A stretch of DNA of 35,364 nt, from NCBI RefSeq assembly GCF_000613305.1, contig NZ_BAIO01000005.1, positions 1 through 35,364 of the forward strand, read 5' to 3'. A model generated the notes under the pieces. It worked only from the letters and a program-made list of their open reading frames with translations, was not told where the DNA came from and ran no database searches. Position 1 is the stretch's first letter. Every line of letters begins with the position of its first letter. Shown here one piece after another: positions 1 through 10,025 of this stretch. Made by a program: the position numbers and the translations under genes. The stretch comes from Komagataeibacter kakiaceti JCM 25156 (lineage in GTDB: Bacteria; Pseudomonadota; Alphaproteobacteria; Acetobacterales; Acetobacteraceae).

Positions 1-302
1 GCCGGTGCGGCGGCCTGCGCGTCCGTTACCGGCACGGAAGGGCCATCTGGCGTGCTGCGGCGAAATCGCGCCAGCGTGCCGTGCTTTTCCGCCACAAACG
101 GGAACTGTACGGCCGCGCGCGCCCGTGCATCGAATGTTGCAAGAAAAGCCTGCGCGGCCTCGACAACCGCCTTTGTCTGACTGGCTGACATACTCTCTCC
201 CGCAGATGCCGGAACCGGGGCCGCCCACACCGGCGCATTTTTCCCGGCCACAGGCGCCGCCAGCAGAAGCAGTGCGCCAGCGACAAAAAAATTCTTATGC
301 AT
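1..302 (-). CDS. Secreted protein of unknown function, 5' part only (possibly DUF3500)
   Basis: The reading frame starts at an ATG at 302 and runs off the left edge of the window, giving about 100 residues. The first residues are a clear signal peptide: a short basic start (MHKN), a hydrophobic core of Phe, Leu and Ala, and an Ala-rich end (VWAAPVPASA). The segment beginning near residue 45 (VVEAAQAFLATFDARARAAV) resembles the opening helix of DUF3500-type proteins. The residues after 'QFPF' no longer fit that family well, so either the match is chance or a base is missing. The gene is divergent from the rhodanese gene. The signal peptide is seen; the family is a weak inference. Confidence 0.45.
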   Translation of the reverse strand, partial: MHKNFFVAGALLLLAAPVAGKNAPVWAAPVPASAGESMSASQTKAVVEAAQAFLATFDARARAAVQFPFVAEKHGTLARFRRSTPDGPSVPVTDAQAAAP

Positions 303-638
303 CAGGTTTCTGCTTCCTCTCCGGCATTGCGGGGTATCCATGCCCCCAATTTCGGCACCCGGATCGTGCCCCGCCAGCACCACCCGATCAAGGGTTCTGG
401 AGAGTGCCTGCAAGACCTGCCTTCAAGACATTCCGCCAATCATGAGGAATGTTCTGGTGAAGCTTTTCCTCTTTTCTTGTCGGTCCGTCGCTTCAAACAG
501 AGTCTTACGCCCCGCGCCATGACGCGGACAGATCGGCCAGTTACCTGCTGGTATCATAACGGCACCGCATGACCGTGCCTACAGAGCGCCCGAAGTGACT
601 GATAGGATGAAAATACCAAACAGTCGTGGAGAGACAGA
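303..638. other. Intergenic region between divergent genes
   Basis: About 336 bases separate the start of the secreted-protein gene (minus) from the rhodanese gene (plus). I see no convincing coding frame, tRNA or strong hairpin. It must hold both promoters, but no clear -35/-10 pair stands out. Confidence 0.4.
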
Positions 639-1514
639 ATGCAGGAAGCCGTCCTTTATGCACCACAACAGGTGCAGGAACTTATTTCCACGGGCGAGGT
701 CGTGCTGGTTGACGTGCGCGACCGGAAGGATTTCGAAGCCGGACACCTGCCCGGCGCCGTCAACATGCCCGATATCTTCACCTATCTGGCGGAAACGACA
801 CCAGAGGGCCTGAAAGCGCTTCAGGACAAGTTTGCCGATCTGTTTTCCGACTACGGCCTTGACGGTCAAAAGACAGCCATCATCTATGAGGACGCGCTGC
901 ACACGCGCTACGGCGGGTCATGCCGCGGCTACTGGATACTGCGTTATCTGGGGTATCCGAAGGTTGGAATTCTTGATGGCGGACTGAGAGCATGGAAGCA
1001 GGCGGGCGGCCTTCTGACCACGGAGACGACCACTCCAGTCCGGACAGCCTTTCCGGTCAGTATTCGCTCCGGCCTGATGGCCACATATGAAGACGTGCTT
1101 GAAGCACTGGATGACCGGAACGTCAGGCTGCTCGACAATCGGGACCGGGTTGAATGGCTGGCTGAAAGTTCCTCTCCCTACGGTGTGGATTTCGCCCCGC
1201 GCAAGGGCCGCATTCCGGGCGCCGTGTGGATCGAGTGGTACGATTTCATGAAAGTCACCGAGGGGCAGGCCGCCTTCCGTTCAAAGGATGAGATACTGGC
1301 CCTGGCGGCGTCCCGTGGGCTGTCACCGGATGATGACATTATCATCTACTGCTTCAAGGGCGCACGGGCGGCCAATACTTACGTTGCCCTGTCGGATGCC
1401 GGCTTCCACAAACTGCGTATATACATGGGATCATGGAACGAGTGGTCCCGCAAACCGGAACTGCCCATTGAAGATGGCATCCCCAAAGCCGCGGCGCCTT
1501 TGCTAAAGAACTGA
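639..1514 (+). CDS. Two-domain sulfurtransferase (rhodanese / 3-mercaptopyruvate sulfurtransferase family)
   Basis: A 291-residue protein, the usual length for tandem-domain rhodaneses, which move sulfane sulfur from thiosulfate or 3-mercaptopyruvate to cyanide or another thiophilic acceptor. The N-terminal domain (about 1-130) carries VDVRDRKDFEAGHLPGA and a LDGGLRAWKQAGG block. The C-terminal domain (about 145-285) carries LLDNRDRVEW and the active-site loop CFKGARAA, with Cys about 238 as persulfide carrier. The CFKG loop differs from both the CRKGVT loop of bovine rhodanese and the CGSGVT loop of mercaptopyruvate sulfurtransferase, so the donor cannot be read from sequence. GGAGAG about 6 bases before ATG 639 fixes the start. 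Probably monocistronic; a strong hairpin follows. No signal peptide, so cytoplasmic. Confidence 0.88.
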   Translation: MQEAVLYAPQQVQELISTGEVVLVDVRDRKDFEAGHLPGAVNMPDIFTYLAETTPEGLKALQDKFADLFSDYGLDGQKTAIIYEDALHTRYGGSCRGYWILRYLGYPKVGILDGGLRAWKQAGGLLTTETTTPVRTAFPVSIRSGLMATYEDVLEALDDRNVRLLDNRDRVEWLAESSSPYGVDFAPRKGRIPGAVWIEWYDFMKVTEGQAAFRSKDEILALAASRGLSPDDDIIIYCFKGARAANTYVALSDAGFHKLRIYMGSWNEWSRKPELPIEDGIPKAAAPLLKN

Positions 1515-1539
1515 GACGCAGGCAGAAAATCATACAGAA

Positions 1540-1603
1540 GTTTTTGGTGAATCTTTTTTCAAAAAGCTTCAGGGAACGCCGCCTTTTTGAAAAAAGGCGG
1601 CAC
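1540..1603. repeat. Acetic-acid-bacteria intergenic hairpin element
   Basis: An interspersed-type element made of an imperfect T-tract/A-tract inverted repeat (about 1550-1570, ending CAAAAAGCTTC), a short linker AGGGAACG, and a second perfect inverted repeat (1578-1601). I recall near-identical elements between many genes in Komagataeibacter and Gluconacetobacter genomes. A degraded second copy lies at 3895-3950 in this window. Confidence 0.65.
1578..1601. terminator. Bidirectional terminator between convergent genes
   Basis: Perfect 11-base arms (GCCGCCTTTTT and its complement) around a 2-base centre form a GC-rich stem with a T tract on one side and an A tract on the other. It lies between the end of the rhodanese gene (1514, plus) and the end of the TPR-sulfotransferase gene (1612, minus), so it can terminate both. 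Confidence 0.7.
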
Positions 1604-1611
1604 CTTTCCCC

Positions 1612-3554
1612 TTATCCGCTGAAGCCCAGTCCCTCAAGAAGCGGGCGTAGTGTTTCGCCATCAGGACGCCAGCGCCCAACGGAACTCCGATAAATGGGAC
1701 TTCTGACCTGCGCCACGCTCGATGTTCTGACCGGACGCCTGGATTTATAAAAGCTCAGGCAGGCGTCATCCCATTGAAGGCCGCAATATGAAATAATTCG
1801 CCGGGCGGTGGCTTCAAGATCATCAACCGTATCTTCATAGCGTACGTCCAGCATTGCCCCTTCCGGCAAGACATGACGCCAGTGATCCATCAGTTCCTGA
1901 TAATGACGATAACGTCGGCCCAGTTCACCCAGGTCGAAAGTAAAGTCCAGATCGTTGAACGAGATGGAGAAGCATGACAGACAGGTATCTATCGGATCAC
2001 GAAACGTATGGATGATATGGGCATTCGGCCATAACTGGCGGATGAGGCCGATATAAAGATAATTCCCCAATGTCTTGTTGGAAATACGCTGCGGCCCTCC
2101 GGCCCCATCCCACCCGACAACCAGCCTGTCCAGCCGGTCAAGATAATCCTCGGCCACCGAACGCCGCTGGTCTTCCGTCAGATATGCCAGCGGTGCGACC
2201 GTTTTCCATGCGGGAAATCTTGCAGCCGCGTCCCTGAACGTATCGCGTAACGTATTGACTTCCCCGGCGGCATAGACATCAGGGTGGCTGCTCAATATCT
2301 GCTCTACCAATGTGGAGCCAGACCGGGGCATGCCGACAATAAAGATGGGGCGGGAAGATGGACTTCCGCCAGGCATCTGTTTCCTGACTTCTTCGGCTGA
2401 AAACAGTTCACGCGTCTTCCGCATGCCTGAAAATATTCTGTTTTCATCATAGGCAATATGACGTCGGCGGATCGCGTTGCCTTTCAATATATGTTCGAAT
2501 GACAGACGATGCTCGGAAATATCCGACAATGCCTTCCCCAGGGAAAAGTGAATATCCGCCATCTCATGATCCGACAGCGAGACGGTTTCGTTTTTTACAA
2601 GCTCCCGCAGGGTAATAAAAACAGGATCATCGGCTTCGAGTTTTGTAAGGCGGGTCAGGCACTGGTAATACCTTGTGCGCTCCGGCGCCAGGGCGATGGC
2701 CCGGCGAAAACATCTGATCGCCTCATCTATTTCGCCCATTTCCTGTAAAATCAGGCAAGAGCCGCGCAAGCTGATGCCTCCTCCGGTTGCAGGGCGCAGG
2801 CCCGCCGGAAATGATCCAGCGCCTCCTCATGCCGCCTGCTTTTATGGAGGATCTTCCCCAGGCTCATATTGACCGCATAGCTATCAGGATGAGGTTTCAA
2901 AATGGCACGATAACAGGCTATTGCGTCATCATCCCGCTCAAGTTCGCTCAGGACATGACCAAGATTTATGGCGGTTTCCAGATGGTCTGGCGCATATGCC
3001 AGCCCCTTGCGGAACTGGCTGGCGGCTTCCTCGTGCCTGCCCAGCGCCTGTAAAGTTTTGCCAAGATTATTGAGAGTTACAATATCGCGCTCATTCGCCG
3101 CCAGCATTTCGCAATATTGCCTGACCTTGTTTTCAAGGCCATCTATCTCCAGAACGACCCGATATTGCTTGATCGCACCTGCCTGATCACCAGATTTTGC
3201 CAGTGCATTCCCCAGATTGACCTGCGCGATACGATAATGGGGACACAGGACCGTCGCCTGCCGAAAGGCGACAATGGCCTCCCCCATCCGGCCGGTCTTT
3301 TGGAACGCCACCCCGAGAATATTGAAAACTTCCGCATTTTCAGGTGTATGCAACAGAATACGCCGCAGGAGGGGAATGGCTTTATCAAACTTTCCCTGCC
3401 GGGCATAAATTGTGCCCAGAAAATGTATGGCGCCGGGATCGTCGGGGTTACGGCTCAGGACCAGTTCGTAATGCTTTACGAGATTATGGATCTGGTCGTT
3501 ATTCGTACCGATATCCGTATAATCGAGACTGCTGGACAGATTATTTTCTGGCAT
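1612..3554 (-). CDS. TPR-repeat sulfotransferase (frame broken as read)
   Basis: Read as two overlapping frames, 3554-2751 and 2769-1612, that are one gene of about 647 residues. The N-terminal half is a run of tetratricopeptide repeats (for example GAIHFLGTIYARQGKFDKAI and IYARQG/LGVAFQKTGRMGEAI-type units). The C-terminal half is a sulfotransferase domain with the 5'-phosphosulfate loop IVGMPRSGSTLVEQ and the 3'-phosphate motif TFRDPIDTCLS, so it should transfer sulfate from PAPS to an unknown acceptor. Near 2755 the frame is lost where '...GCTCTTGCCTGATT' replaces an expected '...GCTCTTGCCCTGATT'. Adding one C gives A-L-A-L-I-L-Q-E-M-G and restores the TPR helix. Such TPR-sulfotransferases are common in Acetobacteraceae. 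Whether the break is real is not decided by the sequence. Confidence 0.82.
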
Positions 3555-3981
3555 TTCACATCAACATTTCAATAAAACATGGTGCATTAATGAAATCTGG
3601 CTTCCAAACATTGTTCCGGCCTTGCAGGAACGGGTTGCGCATTGATATTTCGGCAAAGTATATGATGTGTCTGATCATATGTCATGCTTTTGTTCAGAAA
3701 ACCAAATTACCGTCAATTATTGTTTAATATTGTAACGTGATCGTAGCGGTTGCCTACCTCCAATGATGATCCTCATGGCGGTGGGGCTACATCTTCTGCG
3801 GCCTCGAAAGATTTTCCATGATCCATGCCTGCCACAGTTTTCAGGAAAGCAACCGTATTTTTAACAATAGAATAAATATAAAGAAATTTATAGTGAAGGT
3901 TTTTTCAAAAATATTCAGGTAATACCGTATTTTTGGAAAAAGCGGCTTCTGCCCGCCCCATACACGAAACAGAACAACCGG
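3555..3981. other. Intergenic region upstream of the TPR-sulfotransferase gene
   Basis: About 430 AT-richer bases between the end of oprB and the start of the TPR-sulfotransferase gene, both on the minus strand. Apart from the degraded hairpin element at 3895-3950 I see no gene, tRNA or clear repeat. The promoter of the TPR-sulfotransferase gene must lie near 3560-3750. Confidence 0.4.
3895..3950. repeat. Degraded copy of the intergenic hairpin element
   Basis: Aligns base for base with the element at 1548-1601 (GTGAAG-TTTTTTCAAAAA, then TTCAGG, then CGTATTTTTGGAAAAAGCGGC-like) but with several substitutions that weaken both stems. It lies just past the stop of oprB and may act as its terminator. 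Confidence 0.5.
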
Positions 3982-5471
3982 TTACAGAATCTGAATCTGT
4001 GACTTGAAGCCGATAAATTCCACATTTTTCAGGTTTTTCTGTGCATTGGGATGAAAATAGATCTGGAAATCCGGCGCAACGACCACCCCACGCATGACAT
4101 GAACCTGATAGTTCGTTTCAAATATGGTTTCATGGCCCTGAATGCCCGTTGCATGGTTTGGCTCCGCCCGTGCCGGAACCAGACTCAGATCAATGGCATC
4201 GGTATTTGAAACACCGGGAGAAATCTGGACATAGGTCATGACCACGCCAAAGGAATCATAGGGCCTGCTCCTGATGAAACCACGGTCAACAAATGCGGCA
4301 TAAGTCTCGTAATTACGCAGTGATGTGTGGGGATCATTATAGAGCACGCCGGTCATCATGGTCAGGCCGCCCTCGGCATTGGAATAGGGATGGCGGAGGA
4401 TTTTCTGGTCAATTTCAAACCAAGTCCCCCATGTCTGTGGGCGGTTACGGGCCGTCTGCCCCGATAGGGCGGATGCCTGGCCATTTACATCATAGTAATT
4501 ATCCGGATTGGGGGCGGAAATCAGTTGCGCGCCGATCTTGTAATGCCCGGGCAGTTTATGTTCGCGGCCAAGCATGGGTTCCCAGCCGAATTCGACTGGT
4601 GCGATCTGCCCCACGATATTGGATGAATTGAAATGAAATCCGGTCCGGTGCTGGCTGTTCGCGTAAATACCGCGTTCGGCAAAATATACGCCAGCCTGAA
4701 TGTAAGTATAGCGCGATGGACGCCCACGAACACGAAATCCCCACTCCCCCGCCGGATAGGACGTGATGTACTGGTTGTCGATCGCAGCCTTGGGCCGCCC
4801 GCAGAAACTGTTGTTCTGGAAGTTGCAGAACAGCGAACTGGCGCTGAACTCGCTCATTTCAGTCAACCGCCCCCCGGCAATGCTCACACGGCCACCAAGC
4901 AGGTTTTCCTCTCCATACGCCGTGACCAGATGCACGACAACATTACCTCCGCCCCCATATATCTCCGATGAATGGGCCAACCAGTCCCCCATCATGCGGT
5001 TGGCGGTCGTGCCATACCGGCTGGTAAAGAGCGTATGGGTGGCGAAGCTTTCAGGCCAATGATCTTTTCCCAGTTGATATGAAGGGCGGTATTGACCTGC
5101 CCCGCATTACTTGACCCCTGCTTGTAATTCGGATGGCCGGAAGTCGGTCTGGAAATGGCGGCCGTATATTCATTGGTGTTGTCCATGGTCAGCGCGACAC
5201 CACGCGAACGCAGCCACGATGTCATGCCCAATGGATCCCGAAACATCGCTTCCGGCCGGGAAAATGCCGGAACGACAGGCGCGTTTGTCGGGTGCGCCAT
5301 AAGGGGCGTGGCCACGCGCAGTCTAGCGTCGCTATTTGAGTTATCCTGAAAGGTCTGCGCTATGGCCGGGCCGTACGGTACCATGCCCGCTGCGGCCATG
5401 ATCCAGACCGCAGCCCTGAAAACCTGTTTTTTGCGATAGAATGCCGTAATCATCGCGAAGAATGCACGCAT
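3982..5471 (-). CDS. oprB: OprB-family carbohydrate porin (frame broken as read)
   Basis: Two adjoining frames, 5471-4992 and 4995-3982, together encode about 496 residues, the normal size of an OprB outer-membrane porin for sugars. The first about 39 residues are a signal peptide ending AIAQ. The family block W-L-R-S-R-G-V-A-L (about 85-95) is followed by Q-V-N-T-x-L-H-I-N-W-E-K, and after the break by NRMMGDWLAHSSEIYGGG. The end is the typical strand FHPNAQKNLKN...FKSQIQIL with a beta-signal-like terminus. Near 5047 the frame is lost at 'CTGAAAGCTTC'. One extra A gives L-K-S-F-A-T-H-T-L-F and rejoins the parts. OprB proteins are common in acetic acid bacteria, which take up sugars across the outer membrane. 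Monocistronic, with its own AT-rich upstream region. Confidence 0.88.
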
Positions 5472-5501
5472 CCATCTGATCCGATTTACATCTATGTTAT
5501 T

Positions 5502-5523
5502 TATTTTTTTATTATAAATAAAT
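5502..5523. repeat. 22-base AT-only repeat, copy 1 (upstream of oprB)
   Basis: A 22-base string of A and T only (TA, seven T, then ATTATAAATAAAT), identical to 14194-14215. It lies 31-52 bases upstream of the oprB start codon, where a promoter UP-element or regulator site would be. The flanking bases also form a short inverted repeat, TTATTTAT (5497-5504) and ATAAATAA (5514-5521). Confidence 0.4.
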
Positions 5524-5611
5524 CTTCAACTGCGGAAGAATTATTTATACGGCTCATGACAGGCTGAAATGCCGGGGGCGGCCCGTGTCATCCAACCTGC
5601 CAGACCGGGGT

Positions 5612-5637
5612 GGATACGCCCGACAGGGGGCGTATCC
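5612..5637. terminator. Hairpin after the four-gene catabolic operon
   Basis: GGATACGCCC (5612-5621) and GGGCGTATCC (5628-5637) form a perfect 10-base stem with a 6-base loop. It starts 19 bases past the stop of the hydroxyacid dehydrogenase gene on the minus strand. No T tract follows, so it may be a transcript-stabilising end or a weak terminator. Confidence 0.55.
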
Positions 5638-5655
5638 TGCAGGCAGTATATCCGC

Positions 5656-6583
5656 TCAGATAACAGCAGTAAGCAATGGCTGTGTGGCAAAATGGGCGGC
5701 AAGATTACGGACTACCAGATTTCCCATCGCCAGGCGCGTCTCCACGGTTGCGCTTGCCCGATGGGGCTGCAGCACCGTGCGGGAAGAGTCACGCAGCGCC
5801 TGGGGCACATCGTTCATGCTCGAAAACATCCAGCCCCGCGCCGCCCAGCGTCCCTTCGTCAAGCGCCTGCACAAGAGCCTGTTCGTCCACGACCGAACCA
5901 CGGGCCACATTAATCAAAAAACCGTCCGGTCCCAGCGCATCCAGTATTTCCCGGTTGACCAGATGACGTGAGCCCGCGCCCCCTGATGCCGCGATGACCA
6001 GAATTTCACTGTTTTGCGCCAATGTTTTCAAATCGGGAACAAAGGCATAGCCCTCCAGCTCCAGATTCCGCAGATCGGTATAGGCTACGGGCATGGCAAA
6101 GGCCCGGCCACGCGACGCGATCGCACGCCCGACATGCCCCATGCCGACAATACCCAGCCTCTTGCCCGTAACCTTGCGCCCGAGCGCTGGTGCCGGGGCA
6201 TGGCCCCATGCGCCTTCACGCACATACCGATCACCCGCGGGTAGGCCACGCAGCAGCGACAGGATAAGCCCGATCGCCATATCCGCGACATCATCGGTCA
6301 GGACACCCGGCGTGGTGGTTACATGTATGTTGCGCCGCCTAGCTTCCTTCAGGTCAACGGCGTCCGTGCCAATGCCGTTGATGGCAATGATTTCAAGCGC
6401 GGGCAGGCTTTTCATCACGGCTTCAGGCACACCGGTGGCGCCCCCCGTCGCAATGCCACGTATTCTGCCCGCACAGTCCTTCAACTGCTCAACCGAAGTA
6501 AAGCGATGAACGGTATAGGCGGCATCAAGCTGTTTCTCGATTTCGGGCATCATCGGTTCGATCAGCAGGATTTCCGGTTTCAT
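5656..6583 (-). CDS. D-2-hydroxyacid dehydrogenase, NAD(P)-dependent (glyoxylate/hydroxypyruvate reductase type; frame broken)
   Basis: About 309 residues when the break is repaired. It reversibly reduces a 2-keto acid to a D-2-hydroxy acid. The nucleotide-binding motif is GIVGMGHVGRAIA (about 144-156), the substrate Arg is in INVARGSVVDE (Arg about 228), Glu about 257 is in DVFEHE, and the catalytic His is in LQPHRASAT just past the break. Near 5820 the frame shifts at 'GAACGATGTGCCC'. Restoring two C (a CCC run read as C) gives E-P-D-V-P-Q-A-L, the usual family sequence. The start chosen is ATG 6583, which opens on M-K-P-E-I-L-L-I-E-P; upstream sequence in frame is the shadow of the hydratase gene. 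Last gene of the operon, 17 bases after the hydratase stop. Confidence 0.85.
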
Positions 6584-6600
6584 GATCTTCTGTTTCCTCT

Positions 6601-7361
6601 TCAGGCAAGATGGGCGTGTACGGCGCCAATGGCGGGGAAAGTGGCTGTCACATCGGCCCCGTGGTCCACAAAAACGGTTCCGGTGGTGGAACCGGTGGTC
6701 ACGATGCTCCCCGCCGCGATGCCAATTTTGCGTCGTGACGCATGATTGGCCAGCCATACCAGCAGGCGCAGCGGATCACCGGCGGAATTGCCGCCCGTAT
6801 GCTCGGCCACGGTCTGGTTATTGATGGAAAGAATGACCGGTTCATGCACCGGCGTGAATTTGCGCCAATCCGCCACACCTGGCCCCACAATCAGCGCGCC
6901 ATGGCTCTGCTGGTCGGCTGTATGGAGGAATTTGTGCTGTGACCCCGGTTTTGCATAGCGCGTATCCAGAATCTCGATCACCGGATGGATCGTCCCGACC
7001 GCATCAAGCACCTCATCGCGCGTCCATTCATGGGCGCGCGGCGGCAGGTCACGGGCGAAGCGATAGGCGATTTCCGCTTCCACGCCGAGGTAACGGCACA
7101 GATCATGCGGTACGGTCGCGCCATCGTCAAAAATGGTGGCGGTATGGATCGGGGCGCAGAAAGGCTCTGACTGCGGGGTTTCCGATCCGACCTTCCACCC
7201 GCCTATCGGCCCCAGATGATGCCCGACCTCATCCTGTATGGCATAGGCTGCGTCTATGGATGGAGGAATCAGGCTGTCGGTACATGGTCTGGCGGCGCGG
7301 TGGTTCCATTTCTGACCGAGAGCAGCAGATCTGCAATATCAGTCAAGGTGTTAACTGGCAT
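6601..7361 (-). CDS. 2-keto-4-pentenoate hydratase / fumarylacetoacetate hydrolase superfamily enzyme (frame broken)
   Basis: About 253 residues when repaired, matching MhpD-type hydratases, which add water to a 2-keto-4-enoate using a divalent metal. Seen: IPPSIDAAYAIQDEVGHHLG and GGWKVGSETPQ near the N-terminus; VEAEIAYRF with metal-binding Glu residues; H-G-A-L-I-V-G-P-G; and the C-terminal block IAAGSIVTTGSTTGTVFVDHGADVTATF. The frame breaks near 7275 ('CCGACAGCC'); an extra G giving V-P-D-S-L-I-P-P restores it. The start at 7361 is preceded by GGAAAAT; an in-frame ATG at 7376 is the alternative. It lies between the MFS transporter and the dehydrogenase genes in one operon, with short gaps of 17-30 bases. 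The true substrate is unknown. Confidence 0.78.
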
Positions 7362-7390
7362 ATCCGTATTTTCCATGAAAAAGTAAAAAA

Positions 7391-8793
7391 CTAGAGAATA
7401 TCGTGCGGGTCGAGAAGATCGCGGTTACGACATTCCGGAATGAAAAGGGTCGTTCCAACGGTTGTAACGGCAAGAAGCGCAACATAGGCCGAAATGGGGA
7501 GCCAGGCCATCTGGCCCGGATGGGCCATGCCGGGATGCTGGATCGCGACCCATCTTATGATGCACGAGCCAATCAGGGGTGTCACGCCACCGGCAATAAC
7601 GGCGGATATTTCACGCGCCAGTGAAACGGCCATGTAACGATGCCGCGCGCCGAACATTTCCGGCAGCATCGCAGCCTGCGTTCCGAACATGCCCCACGTC
7701 GTCACGCCCAGCGCCACGGACAGTGCGAAAATGGCAGGCAACGGACGCCCCATGCTGAAGACATACCACACCGGCACCGCGGTCACGCCCTGCAGGATGG
7801 CAAAGGTGCGATAGACCTTTATCCGCCCGAACCGGTCACTCAGCCGCCCGGCGATCGGCACGGTAAACCCGCCCACCATGGCGGCCGTGATCAGGGCGAC
7901 CGTGCCCCACAGCCCCGGCAGGCCCATCGTATTGACGATATAGCTGATCGCCAGCACCTGATAGATGGATGACCCGCCGTTTTCAGCCATTCTCACGCCA
8001 ATCCCGGCCAGGATCGTACGCCATGAATGGCTGATGACCGTGCGCAGAGATTCACGCTCCTCTTCCTGCTCCTCACGCTGGATATTCTCGAAGGTGGGGG
8101 ATTCCCTGAGCTTCAGGCGCATATAGAGCGCAACGATCAGGATCACGCGCTGACCAGAAACGGCACGCGCCAGACCCATGAATGCGTAATGTCCGTTACC
8201 CCGAACAGCAGGCTGCAATAGACCATAGCCGCGATAATGGTGCCGATCTGGATACCGAGAAACGGCAGCGAGGCATAAAACCCGCGCTGGCCCAGGGGGG
8301 CGTATTCCGTCATCATCACGGCGGCCCCGGCCTGTTCCGCCCCCGCGCCAAGCCCCTGCAGCATCCGCGCCGCGACCAGCAGGACAGGCGCCCATATCCC
8401 TATTGTCTGGTATGTGGGAATCAGCCCGATGCCCGTGCTGGCCAGTCCCATCAGGGTCACCGTAATCAGCAGGACACGCTTGCGACCAATGCGGTCGCCC
8501 AGCGTGCCAAAAATGATCCCGCCAACGGGGCGCACGGCAAACCCGACAAAATAGGTTGCGAAACTGGCGATGAGGCTGGTCACCTCGGAAGCCGACGGAA
8601 AGAAAAGCGGCCCGAAAACCAGCGCCGAGGCCAGACTGTAGAGCGCGAAATCATAATATTCCAGCGCACTGCCCAGCGAGCAGGTCCATGCCGCGCGCCG
8701 CAGTTCGCTCACGCTCAGGGCAAGGCGCGCAGTACCCGTGCCACCCATTGTGCGGCCATCTGCACCGATGACCCCGAAGACTGTCTGTGTCAT
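7391..8793 (-). CDS. MFS transporter, metabolite:H+ symporter (MHS) type (frame broken)
   Basis: About 467 residues once the break is repaired, with about 12 hydrophobic segments. The first about 23 residues are polar; then S-A-L-E-Y-Y-D-F-A-L-Y, diagnostic of the MHS branch (ShiA, ProP, KgtP), and the loop motif GDRIGRKRVLL between helices 2 and 3. The second half has its own copy, GRLSDRFGRIKVY. It probably brings an organic or sugar acid into the cell with protons. Near 8147 'GTCAGCGCGTGATC' should read with one more G, giving F-L-V-S-A-V-I-L-I-V-A. The ATG at 8793 overlaps the stop of the oxidoreductase gene (ATGA), so translation is probably coupled, and a GGAA stands just before it. Confidence 0.87.
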
Positions 8794-9797
8794 GGAATTT
8801 CCACTTTGATCTGACGGCCGGTACGCGCCGCTTCACGAATGGCCAGAGCTATGGTCAGGGCGGCAAGACCATCTTCCCCGGTGGCCGCGGGCTGTCCCGC
8901 GCCACGCACCGCATTGCTGAAGGCGGCAAGTGCGTAGTGATAGAGATTGTGGTGGTGAACCGGGATTTCCTTTTCCCCATCGGCATTGCGCACGAACAGT
9001 CGGCCCACGGCCCGCTGGCTCATGCAGTCCCGACCGATGAGAACGCCTTCACTCCCGTAGAATTCCACGCCCCCTTCCGAAAACGGAACGGTATAGGAGC
9101 CATGGATCTGAACCAGGACATCACCGGGAAAACGCATGATGACCATGATGCCGTCTTCCACGCCGTCATGGGCCAGCCGGCCGCTCTGGGTCATGGCCAT
9201 GACATGCGTCGGGTCGTCGCCCATCAGGAAACGCAGCGTATCAATGTCATGAATCGTGCTGTCCAGTATCAGGCCGCCACCTTTGGCATCATTGATGCGC
9301 CAGCCCTGCAGGATTTGGGGCAGGAAATTGGCGTGGAATACCCGCACGGCGTTCAGATTACCGATCGTCCCCTCCGCCAGAAGCTGGCGCAGTTTCTGAT
9401 GCATGGCATTGCAGCGCAGGTGGTGGTTGATGCCCAGCACCACGCCCGCCGCGCGGCAGGCCGCGATCATTTTCCGGGCATCGGGAATGGTCAGGGCGAG
9501 CGGCTTTTCACACAGGACGTTTTTTCGCGCCTTTGCCGCCGCCAGCGTCTGGTCACAATGGAACTCATTGGCCGTGCTGATATAGACGGCGTTCACCCTG
9601 TCATCGGCCAGAATGGTGTCGATATCCGTCGTATGAGCAGGAATGCCGGTTTCAGCCGCGAACTTCGCCCCGCGCTCCTCGCTTGAACTGAGAACGGTGA
9701 CGATACTGCTATCGTCCTGCGCGCGAATGGCGTCAATAATCCACTGCCTGGCTACATTACTTGCACCAATCAGAGCCCAACCCATATGACGGTTCAT
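8790..9797 (-). CDS. Gfo/Idh/MocA-family NAD(P)-dependent oxidoreductase
   Basis: 335 residues from ATG 9797; a second possible start lies at 9785. The family oxidises or reduces sugars, inositols and their derivatives. The N-terminal Rossmann fold shows WALIGASNVARQWI (about 6-20), and the family motif C-E-K-P-L-A-L is at about 96-102. The C-terminal alpha/beta domain has D-S-T-I-H-D-I-D-T-L, where a His in the ...HDID... position is the usual catalytic residue. First gene of a minus-strand operon whose stop overlaps the transporter start by four bases. It probably acts in the cytoplasm on the compound the transporter imports. The substrate cannot be named. Confidence 0.87.
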   Translation of the reverse strand: MNRHMGWALIGASNVARQWIIDAIRAQDDSSIVTVLSSSEERGAKFAAETGIPAHTTDIDTILADDRVNAVYISTANEFHCDQTLAAAKARKNVLCEKPLALTIPDARKMIAACRAAGVVLGINHHLRCNAMHQKLRQLLAEGTIGNLNAVRVFHANFLPQILQGWRINDAKGGGLILDSTIHDIDTLRFLMGDDPTHVMAMTQSGRLAHDGVEDGIMVIMRFPGDVLVQIHGSYTVPFSEGGVEFYGSEGVLIGRDCMSQRAVGRLFVRNADGEKEIPVHHHNLYHYALAAFSNAVRGAGQPAATGEDGLAALTIALAIREAARTGRQIKVEIP

Positions 9798-10025
9798 TGA
9801 ATAGTCAGGGGCACTTTCGGCCCTCCTCCCTAACTGACACGCCCCGGCGGCGAGCATGTCCCTGATATAAATTTTAAAAAAGCGGCAACCGGACGATGAA
9901 TTTTTATTTATTGTTTATTGCTGGAAATCCCGGTCATACGACCACAGACACCTAACGCCGCCCTGTTTGGCAGGTTTTCCTGTAGCGGGAACAATATCGT
10001 GAAGGTACATTACATACCTATACTC

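Noticed and set aside
8182..8814. A 210-codon plus-strand open frame over the MFS gene
   Set aside because: Very rich in Arg, Gln and Pro, as expected for the complement of a membrane-protein gene.
8787..9686. A 299-codon plus-strand open frame over the Gfo/Idh/MocA gene
   Set aside because: Composition is unnatural (His, Gln and Arg heavy) and the minus-strand frame has clear family motifs.
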